A stretch of 64,000 nucleotides of DNA, taken from contig OY856186.1 in assembly GCA_963693315.1 (NCBI GenBank), positions 96,452,943-96,516,942 on the forward strand, read 5' to 3'. Numbering within the stretch: position 1 is the first letter of the stretch; every line of letters begins with the position of its first letter. The position numbers and the translations under genes are program-made. Under the pieces are notes generated by a model. The model saw only the letters and a program-made list of their open reading frames with translations, was not told where the DNA came from and searched no databases. This document shows, one piece after another, positions 23,277-33,121 of this stretch. Source of the DNA: Diogma glabrata (Eukaryota; Arthropoda; Insecta; Diptera; Cylindrotomidae).

Positions 23277-24171
23277 TTTGTCGCCTGAGAGTATGGGGTA
23301 GTATGCGTCAAATCCGTTAGTTCTGATTTTTTGCAGACTTGTTTATGATGTTGGCCTAATGAATAATCCAAGTTTGTGACCTCGAGCGCCGAGCGCAACT
23401 TTGTCAAAAATCGAGAAAACCGCGAAAAAATCGTTATTTTTTCAAATTTTGGCGATTATAACCCTAAAGGACTAGTTTTTTCTTTAAACTTTCTTAGGAC
23501 GGTTTTAAAGTAGACTAAAAGTGCTACAATATGATACTAGAACTGTCTCTGTAGACCCAATAGTTTCCGAGATTAAGCCTCAAAAATCGAAAAAATCGTT
23601 ATTTTTTCAAATTTTGGCGATTATGGCCCTAAAAGACTACTTTTTGAAAAAATGTAGACTAAATTTGCTACAATATGATACTAGTATTGTCTCTGTAGAC
23701 CTAATAGTTTCCGAGATTGAGCCTTTCAAAGGTTATCATTTTTTTAACTTCGCAATATTTCGCAATATTTTGCAATATTTTAGACATTATTTTAGTCACT
23801 TGAAAATTCATTCAGAACGACAGAATTGCAAAAATTTGCGCATTTCGAAAAAAATGATAAACTTTGAACTGCTTAATCTCGGAAACTATTGGGTCTACAG
23901 AGACAGTTCTAGTATCATATTGTAGCAAATTTAGTCTACTTTAAAACCGTTCGAAGAAAGTATAAAGAAAAAACTAGTTCTTTAGGGTTATAATCGCCAA
24001 AATTTGAAAAAATAACGATTTTTTCGCGGATTTTTCGATTTTTGACAAAGTTGCGTTTGGCGCTCGAGGTCACAAACTTGGATTATTCATTAGGCCAACA
24101 TCATAAACAAGTCTGCAAAAAATCAGAACTACCGGTTTTGACGCATACTGTGATGTATAAAGTTACTGGAC
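23277..24171. mobile_element. TA-flanked MITE with ~300-bp inverted arms, copy A
   Basis: GTCCAGTAACTTTGT starts at 23277 and ATAAAGTTACTGGAC ends at 24171, with TA immediately outside both ends. The arms are inverted for about 300 bp. A 145-160 bp inner unit, with TACAATATGATACTAGAACT, GTCTCTGTAGACCCAATAG and TTTCCGAGATTAAGCC, is repeated directly at 23521 and 23669 and once inverted near 23870-23930. TA duplication fits Tc1/mariner-type mobilisation (family knowledge). The open frame through the centre mirrors the repeat and is not taken as a gene. Confidence 0.75.
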
Positions 24172-24260
24172 TATTTTATTTATAAATTTAAAGCAGCAAC
24201 TAGCAATTATTCACATTGTCTCACAATAAACAATGAAATAAATATTTATAAATTCATATA

Positions 24261-25170
24261 TATTATGGGCGAAGTGAATAAAAAGGAGAATATTCTAAAT
24301 ACTTAAATTATAAGTATTTTCTGATAAATCAGTGAATAAAAACGAGGTTATAGAATATACTATAATACAATGAAAATTTTCCAAAATGTTCTTGAAATCG
24401 AGTGAATAAAACCAAGAATATTCTAATTTTCGACATTACTGTACTTGATATTTTCAAGTTGCTATTTGTGCACCTTATTTATGAAAATGTTGACTGAATT
24501 TATCTTTTTAAAGATTATTTCGCAAGTTTTATTAATACTTTACAAATGAATTTTTGCCGGTTATTGATGTCACATTAATTTTCAACTTAAAGAATTTATC
24601 TGTGACTAACTGAAAGGTTTATTAAGGTTTATGATTTCGATCTGAAATCATATGCTCGCTTAGGTAAAATCATATAACATATTTTACAACAACCACATGG
24701 TTAATTTTTGAAAATTTAAGATTTTTGTGAGGTAGCATATTTTTGTAAATCAATTTAAATACAGTATTTAATTTATGATTTATAGAAGATTGTTTGAGGA
24801 TTTTTTTGTAATCGAAGAGAGGTGAAAATTTTTAAAAAGTATGGTTCTTCCAAATTCCAATTCTTTACACTATGTTTGCCGCATTTTTTTTAATTCCTTG
24901 TTACCGGTACTTTAAACCCATAATTATACAAAACTTTTTAAAACGTTAACAAATATTTTTATATTTGTATTCAATCTATCTTTCTCTTCAGCCATTTTGA
25001 GGTTATTTTCTACTTTGACATTTTATAATTTTCAGCATATTCTATAATTTTCTAGTAAATACTAAAAAATATTAGAATATTTTTATTCACTCAAATGAAG
25101 GAATATGCTAATGCTTACTAGTTTATACTTTTATATAGTTTATTCTAGTTTTTATTCACACTGCCCTATA
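24261..25170. mobile_element. Foldback element with GGGC-GTGAATAAAAA ends
   Basis: TATGGGCGAAGTGAATAAAA at the left is matched, inverted and imperfectly, by TTTTTATTCACACTGCCCTA at the right. Similar 'GTGAATAAAA' and 'AGAATATTCT' blocks recur inside both arms. The copy A/copy B match stops inside this element, at 24604, because copy B is interrupted there by another insertion. Confidence 0.6.
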
Positions 25171-25224
25171 TGTGTATATAAAGCAACTGATACATGTCAA
25201 TAATACTAACCTAATTAAACTTGT

Positions 25225-25405
25225 ATTTCGAATAAATAAAAAATACTTGCCTCCGACTAGCCTCTGGAATCTTTATTTTGTGACCATTGTGGCACCATGC
25301 GCAATGCATAACGTAATCTTACCAAAAGTATATATATCCTAACCTAGTTCTTGTGTTTCGAATAAATAAAAAATAGTTGCCTCCTACCATCCTCTTAAAT
25401 CTGAA
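25225..25405 (+). repeat. Two ~115-bp direct repeats
   Basis: TTTCGAATAAATAAAAAATA followed by TTGCCTCC occurs at about 25227 and again at about 25353, each followed by a short CTCT-AATCT tail. No gene was seen. Confidence 0.5.
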
Positions 25406-25549
25406 ATCTTTAAAAGTACACCTGCACAAGAAATTACAGTATAGACACCTTGAAGTTTGTTAAAAAATCTTCCAAATTCTGCATATCATAAATGGAAAAA
25501 TATGTCTGGATCCAGCTTTCTGTCACCACAAGAGAAAACAAACGGAAAA

Positions 25550-25800
25550 ATTATCTCAAAATCGCCGTGTTAATATTTTTAGTTCAAATCACTGCATTCA
25601 AATGACAGCTTTTTGATGTTATAGTGTACGCTATAATTTTGCGAATCTTTCTCCCACGGCAGGCAGCATCATAAGCGCACTGTGACGACACGGCGTACCA
25701 GCATGTGGTGGTGTATGCATGAAGTGTGACGGTACGAGTGGCAGCACAATAAGCGCATAGTGACTGCATTACTAATACATGGAGCACGTGATGTTTCTTG
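25550..25800. repeat. GC-richer repeat, diverged partner at 30690-30830
   Basis: Both segments contain a GACGGTACGAGT block, a CACAAT-GCGCAT-GTGAC block and a terminal CCGATGTTT/GTGATGTTT with TTGGG. They flank the candidate element 25924-30686 on either side in the same orientation, so that element may have entered between, or formed with, two copies of an older repeat. Confidence 0.45.
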
Positions 25801-26884
25801 GGTATGCACAGAAATCAGAGTATGGTTTTAAAACAAAAGGAAAAGTGATCTCAAAATGTACCGTTTTAATATTTTTGGTACAAATCACTGCATGCAAAAT
25901 GATAACATTTTCAAGGTACAGTACACAGAGAGAAAAATAATTCTAGATTTGAGAATTGTGCATGATTGAAAATAGAAAATTCAGTTTCTTCTTAATTTGA
26001 GAAAATTTAAATCATTTTAATACTCCGAAATTTAAAACTGAGATAAAAACTATCAATTCGATCACACAAAAAAGTGAATAAAATACTATTATTGAGAATT
26101 ATATATGATTAAAAACAGAAGATACATTTATTCTCATTTCGAGTAAATTTATATCATTTTAATACAACAAAACTTTAAAAGTGAGAAAAAACTATCAATT
26201 CGATCATCCTACAGAAGAATGAAATACTGAAGTTGAGAATTGTTTTTGTTCAACAATAGGAAATACATTTATTCTTGTTGTGAGTAAATAAAGATCGTTT
26301 TCATTTTTTCTGTATAAATATAAGAAATTTTTGAATCAGAATAAGATTTCCATTTCTCAAATTGAACAGAGAAGTACACATCACTTTGTGACTTCCCCAT
26401 CATTTATTTGATTCACAAATGTCAAAATGAGAGTAATATATTTTCATTCTAATCCTTTTTGTTTCTTTTTGAAACTTAAAGATCAAATAATAATAAGTTA
26501 TACGCGAGTATTCACAATTTGATCTACGTAGATAAAATTAAGGAAAAAAAATTATCGATTTTATACCTTTTCTATCAAATTGAACTTATGAGATCGAAAT
26601 GAAACTAACTAATACTCGATTATTCTCGGTTGGATCAACGTATATAAAATTGAGAAAAAAAAATTCTCAGTTTTATTATTTTTCTCTCAAATTAAACTTA
26701 TGAGATCGAAATGAAAATAATTAATATTCGATTACTTTCGATTTGATCTTACGTAGATAAAATTGAGAAAAAAAATTTCTCGATTTCATTCTTTTTCTCT
26801 CAAATTGAACGTATAAGAATAAGATCGAAATGATAATATTTTTTTTTGATATAATACGTTCGAAGAAAAAATTACGATACATTA

Positions 26885-27005
26885 TTCAGTGAGAGAGTTT
26901 TTCAGCAGATGAACGCGTCTTATAACTTGTGAAAAAATAAGTTTGTGTCCGTGCGAGAATTGATTCTAGCTGTGCTTAAAATCAGCAATAATAAGAGTTC
27001 AAAAG
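26885..27005 (+). other. Candidate 5' exon with strong splice donor
   Basis: The segment ends GTTCAAAAG followed by GTAAGT (27006-27011), an excellent match to the animal 5' splice consensus. The coding reading is weak: one frame gives about 20 codons (VRELILAVLKISNNKS) up to the donor, preceded by a stop. It could be an untranslated first exon. The upstream limit is arbitrary. Confidence 0.3.
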
Positions 27006-27270
27006 GTAAGTTGCATGTTTCTCTAAATTTCTGCGTTCACTAAAGTAGACTTGCGTGCACAGAACGAGGTTTGGCTCTTTCAGTTTGCCGGGAGTCCTGG
27101 GTTCAGTTTATTTGATGCATGTACTTGCTACTATTGGTGCTTAATTACTGAATTAAATTACATCACACACAAAATTTCAAGTCAATCGAAGGTAAAAATC
27201 GGATATTTTAAACAATTGGCTTGAAGTAAAACGGGGACAAAAAATTTCTGGGTAAATACATTTTCTACAG

Positions 27271-27424
27271 ATTGATTTAGATTTTAAAAGACTCTTTCCG
27301 AATAAACATAAAAAACTTTTGGAGAAGGCAAAACATTTTTTCGAACTTGTGGTACCAGTGCTACGCAAACTAATTAAAGATAAGCAAAGTCTAAAGGATT
27401 TAAACGACATGCCAACTGACCCAG
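27271..27424 (+). CDS. Candidate internal coding exon, function unknown
   Basis: The segment lies between ATTTTCTACAG (acceptor ending 27270) and CCCAG/GTAAAC (donor at 27425). One frame stays open throughout, 51 codons plus one base. It reads IDLDFKRLFPNKHKKLLEKA, then KHFFELVVPVLRKLIKDKQS and LKDLNDMPTDP: a lysine-rich helical stretch with a balanced residue mix unlike the surrounding AT-rich noise. It resembles, from memory only, the 'LDF..LFP.K...L..K...F' stretch of uncharacterised insect proteins that are often multicopy. If so, it is part of a transposon-borne or transposon-derived gene. No start, stop or partner exon is secure. Confidence 0.4.
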
Positions 27425-27622
27425 GTAAACAAGTTTTGATCACAATTCAACTATAACGGTACATAATATATAGTTGAAAGCATTAATTTGATTATGCATT
27501 AACTTGATCCTTTTATGCTGGTTAAATAAAGTCCAAAATAAATAATTCAGTACAGTCCATTCATCTTTTGCAAGGTAGTCTTAGATCACGAAAAGTGTGT
27601 AGTTATTGAGTGTAGTTATAGT

Positions 27623-27868
27623 TTGTTTATAAGTTTCGGGTTTCGAGTACGGGTTTCTAGTGAAATAATTCAAAAAAGATATTTTTCGCCACTAATTTCA
27701 CAACTTTCAAAACACACTTCGGCATTATGTCTCATTAAGGAACTTACCAGAGACAACAATAAACCGCCAGCCGGGTCGGTCCTTGGCAAGCTCCTCCCAG
27801 CCTTAAACAAGTCCCAGAAATATAAAGACTTCTGCGATGCCGTTTTTTATACCCCGTTGAATTTTTAG
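27623..27868 (+). CDS. Possible coding segment downstream of the candidate exon
   Basis: An open frame ends at TAG 27868. Its last ~45 codons look protein-like (LTRDNNKPPAGSVLGKLLPA, then NKSQKYKDFC). The start is unclear: the frame opens without an ATG near the beginning, and CATTAAG near 27740 is at best a weak acceptor. It could be a terminal exon following 27271-27424. No family was recognised. Confidence 0.25.
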   Translation: MFISFGFRVRVSSEIIQKRYFSPLISQLSKHTSALCLIKELTRDNNKPPAGSVLGKLLPALNKSQKYKDFCDAVFYTPLNF

Positions 27869-27869
27869 A

Positions 27870-29140
27870 TACTAGAAGTTTTTACCGTCCAAAAAGTAAA
27901 AACTTCTTCGTTCTCTTTGAACTCCCCAAATTAATGGGGGGCCATACAACTAAAGGAAAAACCTAACCCTAAATAATACAATTAATTCTAAATTGACGGC
28001 CAGAAGAGCAAAATAACGAGAATGAGGTTGGCCACCAAACTAACATTTTAACACCAAACTAATCTTTTAAAACACTAAACAGTCTTACCGAAACTAACTT
28101 CCCCACCTTCATACTTTCTTTAAAATTTCTAAGCAGTTTCGATAAAGGCCATGTGGAGAACTTTCCCGCTTTGTGCAAAATAAGTCTAAAAACAAAAACC
28201 ACCTTATGCACAATACTTTTTTGACAAAAACAAAACTATTTCAATTTCGTATAAGCTTCAATTTCGTATAAACCCATTGAAATTACATGTCACATATCTT
28301 TTTCCATAAAAAGCAATCCCCTGAATTACACTATATTTTCTACATCTAAATGTAGTTGAAATAATAGATGCAATAGCTTCCGTCAGTTTGACATATTTCG
28401 TTTCAGATATTGAAGCAATTTTTAGAGTATGACAGCTGTGCTTCTATACGATCTGTAAACAGTTACAACCGAAACAACTACAATCCTAATGACAGCTATA
28501 ACTTCTATAACCTTTTTTCTGAAGCTCTATTTAGTGATCTGTAGATAAGTTTCGGTAAAGCTTCTTATATTAAATATAGAAATATTTTAGAAGCTTTCAT
28601 TCCGGCGGTGCGGAGAACTTCTCTGTGGAAGTTGTATATCGAAACTTTATAGAAGCAAAATATAACTAGCTTCCACTTAGAAGCTTAAGCGAAGTTTTAT
28701 TGAAGCCAAAACTTATATAATTCCAAATTGAGAAGCAAGTTTGCAAGTTGGGCACCCGCTGCAGTGTGAAAAATTACTCAGCACAATTTCACACAACTGA
28801 CGTCGTCGTTAGTCGTCGAACTAACGCAAACAGGGCATGGACGGTATAAACCTACCTACTGCCCCTCAGGCACACGAGGTAACCATTCCTTTCGGCAGTT
28901 GTTTTTAAGTCTACATTGTTATCATATTCCTCCTGTTTCCTTCCTACCCTTTTGATATCGTACAGGGTAATCATTCCCTTAAGTATTTTATTTCTCTTAT
29001 CCCATAACCATTTGTTTTTTGTTGTTTTTTTCCTATACTTAATTTTTTTTTAAATTATTATTATTATTCTTCTTTATTTTCTAGTTATTGTTTTTTTCCC
29101 CTTTTTAATTTTGTTCTTTGTTTGTTTTTAAATAATTCAA
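27870..29140. other. Non-coding, with an AAGCTTC-rich section
   Basis: No gene was seen. Between about 28380 and 28740 the motifs GAAGCTT, AGAAGC and GCTTCTAT recur a dozen times on both strands around TTCCGGCGGTGCGGAGAACT, which suggests an old foldback element. T-rich tracts occur at 29000-29110. Confidence 0.4.
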
Positions 29141-29271
29141 TTTTTATCATGGTTGCATGACTCCTGCATAGGAGTTCATGGGGAACCGAGAGTGGTGTTT
29201 GTTTAGGCGAATAGCTGTCTCAATACCGAAACATTCAACGCACCCATAAAAAAAATCTATCTGGTATTCTG

Positions 29272-29611
29272 TTGCCTGCCCAATTAGATTCTGGAGGCTT
29301 CCGGGTTGGAACAGTGTTCTCACGTTCCACGTTTGATTCAAACAGATTGTCCAGGTACAATAGCAAGGGAGGTCTAAACCAGAAAGACGTTCCATTCCAA
29401 GGTTTATGTTGTCTTTTATTAACAATTGTTTTTTACGGGCCGAGGAAAATCGCATCTTCCGACACGCATGAGTGCGGTGGGCTGATTTTTTTGAAGAAGG
29501 GGACCTCAACTCCACAGGTGGCTTATGATGAAATTGGGTTAGCCACTCTACAACTCCCCATTTCAGTCGCCTCTTACGACACGCATGCAGTGGATTGATT
29601 TTTTCCCTCAA
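29272..29611 (-). pseudogene. Short RTE-like LINE 5' remnant
   Basis: On the minus strand the frame reads HACRKRRLKWGVVEWLTQFH, later HACRKMR, and finally NQTWNVRTLFQPGSLQNLIG with ATEYQID. 'TWNVRTL-QPG-L-NL---------ID' is the beginning of the apurinic-type endonuclease domain of RTE-like non-LTR retrotransposons; the Asn of TWN is a metal-binding residue in that family. The homology stops abruptly near 29270, so only a small 5' piece survives. The CTTACGACACGCATG motif (29573) and CCGACACGCATGAG (29459) form a short direct repeat in its leader. Confidence 0.55.
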
Positions 29612-29702
29612 TAGAAGTCACTTATTTCAGCAAACTTTAACTAATTTATCTGATTCACTTCAATAGTAATTTAATTTAATTTTTTTATTTAAATTTTTAC
29701 AG

Positions 29703-29842
29703 GGCTACGACATTTAAAACTGTTCAAATTAATTCACTACGCTACGAGACCAAATACAAGAATTCCTGCAACAAATAAGAAAGGAATGTGGAAGCCGACT
29801 ATTCTCAATTCGATTAGCTCATTTGTACGAAATGCGTTATAA
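29703..29842 (+). CDS. Candidate terminal coding exon, function unknown
   Basis: A pyrimidine-rich tract ends TTTTTACAG at 29702. The frame from 29705 runs 45 codons to TAA (29840-29842). It reads LRHLKLFKLIHYATRPNTRI, PATNKKGMWKPTILNSISSF and VRNAL. The GMWKPTI-NS-SSF pattern reads like real protein. A GTACGA at 29825 could alternatively be a weak donor. It may belong with 27271-27424, but the intervening minus-strand LINE remnant and the missing linking exons leave this open. Confidence 0.35.
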
Positions 29843-31560
29843 AAAAAAATTAAAAATTATAATTAATTTATTTTTAAATTATCTATTTAAAATAAAAGAA
29901 TATTTTTTAAAAAAAGCGATTTTTTTATCCCGTTTAAGGTTAATGGAACATCGGTGGATTGAGAGTTTTATTCCAGTTCCTTATTTTTCCAAGGTTGCTA
30001 TTTTACGGGTTATAGCTGTCTCAGTAGTGATGTCAGCCAAAAGTCAATCTTAATAGCCGTACAACATCGAGTGCATGTCCGATACATTTAGCAATACCGA
30101 AGCATGTAAAAGTCTTCCCGCGGGTTTAAAAACCCTGACAGGCAGCTTTTTATTTGCTTTTGTGGGTGTCGCTGAACGTACCGCATTCCCACTGAAATTG
30201 AGAAAAATCTTTTCTCAAACTAGATATTGTCATCTTCGATTTGAGAAAACATTTTTCTTAAAATGATAATGAATTGATTGAAAATGAAATATATCGGATC
30301 AATACCAAAAGTAACATACGATTATGTCGATCAAAAAAATTCTTAAAATGATCAGAATTTCTTAAAATGAGCTTTTGGTTTCTCAACTTCTTCCGCTCAA
30401 ATTCTTGAAGAAATACAACTCCATCTTAAACTGATACTTTTGGTATTGATTTGATACAACAAGTTTATAAGCTTTGAGAATAATATCGAGAATATAATAT
30501 CAAAATAAGAAATTTGTTTATCATAATCAGTAGATTTACATCAACTCAAAAAAATAAACCAAAGTTCAATCTGATGCAGCATTTTATATCAATTTGAGAA
30601 CTCATATTCTCGTCCATATATTGATATACAAAAATCATCAATTTGATGATTTTTTTATCAAATTTAACTCTTTTTTTCTCTCTGTGTATGCGCCTAACCT
30701 TTCGTGACAAGACGGCGTGCATAGTAAATGCATGACGGTACGAGTAGCCACACAATGGGCGCATGGTGACAGCGTAGCGTGTTAGCAGTTAGCAATCCAT
30801 GGCACACCCGATGTTTGTTGGGCAGACAAATGGATGAATTGAATGAATGAATAAATTTTTTAAAATGAATTTATGTGATTCGTTGTGGTACGGGAGGTAA
30901 CTTTACTTTTTTTTGGGAATTTTATGCCGAATGAATTTCATTTTGAGAGTTGTTCAATGTTCATATATTAACAAAGTGAACGTCAGTTGCCGGACCCGTG
31001 GTGGAGCTAATAGTGACCGCATGCGATCGTCTACATAAAAAATTTTCGTCCGAGTATTTTATTTTCATACCGTTTCAAAATATATGAGATCAATCGTCAG
31101 CTGCAATGAAGAGGGTGGGTTATACGTCAGTCACGTATATGAACAATTCTGACAACTTGTAATTATAAATCCATTTTATACCTTACGAAATTCATGCAAC
31201 TTAATTTTAAATAATAAAGAAAACCGTCAGATGTATTGTTAAGTCAGGGGTAAGACCGTCAGTCAGAGTCATTAAATGATGTGCACTCATTGCATCTCAG
31301 CTCAGCATAGTCACTTTGGCAAATAAACTAACGATCTTTCTACTTATAAACAAACAGCTGACGACGATTTTCATTTTTTTTATAAGGGGAAAAATTTATT
31401 TGGGTAGCAAAAATCCGAGATTCTACGTCCACGCCGTGCTACCTGGGTAACGCTAACAGAATTAGGTTGGTGTAGTTGAGAGGGACAGAGTAAATACTGC
31501 TTATACTCAATGATTCTGCACCATGGCGAGTCATTGGCGCCATAAAACCAATGCAACTCA

Positions 31561-31722
31561 AGCGTCTGTTCTCCATGTTAGGGGCGGCTTGGAGCGGGCG
31601 TCTGTCTTGGATCAAGCGGCTCGCTATATAAATGTGTAGAAAGCGTCTGTTCTCCATGTTAGGGGTGGCTTTCAGCGGGCGTCTGTCTTGGATCAAGCGG
31701 CTCGCTATATAAACGTGTAAAA
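31561..31722 (+). promoter_or_regulatory. Two 81-bp tandem repeats, each with a TATATAAA box, upstream of the RTE-like ORF
   Basis: Units start at 31561 and 31642 (AGCGTCTGTTCTCCATGTTA, then GCGGGCGTCTGTCTTGGATC). Each ends with CTCGCTATATAAA (TATATAAA at 31625-31632 and 31706-31713). They lie ~100 bp before the first ATG of the LINE ORF. Repeated promoter monomers in the 5' leader are known from some LINEs, such as mouse L1; a promoter role here is inference. Confidence 0.55.
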
Positions 31723-31822
31723 AGGTTGTTCCTGGTGACCTTAAGATGCAGAACGAACCCATTCACGAAAATTTGGGTTGGGCGAAGGGCTAACACCCTA
31801 TTTCCGTAAAAAAATTATTGTC

Positions 31823-32921
31823 ATGAATTCTGTACACAGGCCTCGGAATATCTCGGATTTATTATTGGAACGACCTCGGAAACTGCACCCGGACTACGAT
31901 TTAAAAATAGGAACCTGGAACGTGCTAAGCCTCAGAAGACCAGAAGATCTCCTAAAACTCACCCAACAAGTCGAGAGCTACACACTGGATATAGTGGCAT
32001 TACAAGAACTAAGATGGCCAGGTAGTGGAATCCATGAAACAGCGAAAGGATCCACTCTGTATTATTGCGGTCATCAAAACGGAGGAGAATTTGGAGTTGG
32101 CTTTCTTATACACCGTCGCGTGAATCAGCATGTTATCGACTTCTGCCCCATTAATATGCGGTTATGCACACTGAGAATCCGCACGCAAAAATTTAATGTA
32201 ACGATCGTCAATGCTCATGCACCTACTGAAGATAAAGCAGATGATATTAAAGACCTGTTCTTCCTAGAACTCGAGGAAGTCATCAATAACATCCCGCGGC
32301 ACGATATAAAAATCGTGGTAGGTGACTTTAATGTTCAAATCGGTAGGATTGCAGAACTTAAAACACATATCGGCCCTAACAGCTTGCATCATACCAGTAA
32401 CAATAACGGTTTTCGCGCAGCCGAGCTGGCTATGATGTATGATCTAGTAATTTCCAGCACTTTCTTCCCTCACAAGAGAATTCACAAGGCAACGTGGAAA
32501 TCAAATGACGGAAGAACGGAAAATCAAATCGATCACGTCATGATCTCTAAGAGACACTCTACAAGTATAACTGACGTTCGATCATACAGAGGTGCTGATA
32601 TGGACACCGATCATATGCTTGTCATCTTTAAGTACAAGTGCAAGTTGTCATCTACATTTAACACACAAGCAAAAAAGACCAATGTCGAAGCATTTAAACA
32701 TCCGGAAACGCTGAATAGATATCAGGAAATAATAACACAAAACATAGAAGAGCATGACATCTCTTCTGAGATGCCATTAAACATACAAGAAGAATGGCAA
32801 ACGCTTCAATCAACCATTATAGCCGCAGCACAAACTACAATCGGAAAACGACCACTGAAATCACACAACGAATGGTTTGACGACGATTGCCGTCAATCCG
32901 TTGAAAATAAACAACTGCAAG
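31823..32921 (+). CDS. RTE-like non-LTR retrotransposon ORF, endonuclease part (cut by assembly gap)
   Basis: The first ATG is at 31823; the frame is also open upstream to 31778. About 366 codons are readable before the run of N. They carry the apurinic/apyrimidinic-type endonuclease that nicks target DNA for reverse transcription. Visible motifs in order are KIGTWNVLSL (metal-binding Asn, ~residue 34), LDIVALQELRWPGSG (catalytic Glu, ~65), YYCGHQNGGEFGVGFLIHRR, IVNAHAPTEDK, VVGDFNVQIGR (Asp/Asn, ~170), ATW and NQIDHVM (~235), and DMDTDHMLV (catalytic His, ~267). The EN-to-reverse-transcriptase linker follows (NEWFDDDCR). The reverse transcriptase would lie in or beyond the gap, but the sequence after it does not continue the protein. 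No internal stop is seen, so this is the best-preserved coding region in the window. Gene order and style fit RTE/BovB-type elements; the clade is not certain. Confidence 0.85.
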
Positions 32922-33121
32922 NNNNNNNNNNNNNNNNNNNNNNNNNNNNNNNNNNNNNNNNNNNNNNNNNNNNNNNNNNNNNNNNNNNNNNNNNNNNNNN
33001 NNNNNNNNNNNNNNNNNNNNNNNNNNNNNNNNNNNNNNNNNNNNNNNNNNNNNNNNNNNNNNNNNNNNNNNNNNNNNNNNNNNNNNNNNNNNNNNNNNNN
33101 NNNNNNNNNNNNNNNNNNNNN
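32922..33121. other. Assembly gap, 200 N
   Basis: Exactly 200 unknown bases, a conventional placeholder length. The open frame that appears to run through it and end at 33166 is an artefact. The left arm of the large inverted duplication starts right at its right edge, so the arm's true end may be hidden in the gap. Confidence 0.98.

Larger units (their letters stand above)
10977..24604 (+). repeat. Segmental duplication, copy A
   Basis: This segment matches 47393-63601 in the same orientation, from ACTAAACGGAAAAGTATTGT to TTAAAGAATTTATCTGTG, with only scattered single-base differences in the stretches compared by eye. Copy A lacks the hAT-like MITE (empty site 12848-12855), the ~0.45-kb insert (near 13906-13912) and the satellite element (empty A-run 14170-14177). 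It carries two blocks absent from copy B: 17777-19020 and the HINE-like element 20530-22276. No protein-coding gene was recognised in the duplicated unit. Confidence 0.9.
25924..30686. mobile_element. Candidate 4.8-kb TIR element with subterminal tandem repeats and exon-like segments
   Basis: The left end CACAGAGAGAAAAA (25924) is inverted by TTTTTTCTCTCTGTG (ending 30686), and TA sits directly outside each end. Both subterminal regions are rich in a TTTGAGAAA/GAGAAAAAA motif. On the left these form about three ~140-bp units (25945-26290) and three ~112-bp units (26515-26850, with TTGATCTACGTAGATAAAAT). The interior carries exon-like segments at 26885-27005, 27271-27424 and 29703-29842 and an RTE-like remnant on the minus strand. 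The TIR is short and the ends are far apart, so a chance or two-element explanation remains possible. Confidence 0.4.

Noticed and set aside
23521..23925. 134-codon open frame in the TA-flanked MITE
   Set aside because: It is a translation of the internal direct and inverted repeats; the same peptide block appears twice and no protein family fits.
29823..30053. 76-codon frame after the candidate exon
   Set aside because: Low-complexity lysine/isoleucine start and no recognisable motif; it overlaps the better-supported frame of 29703-29842.
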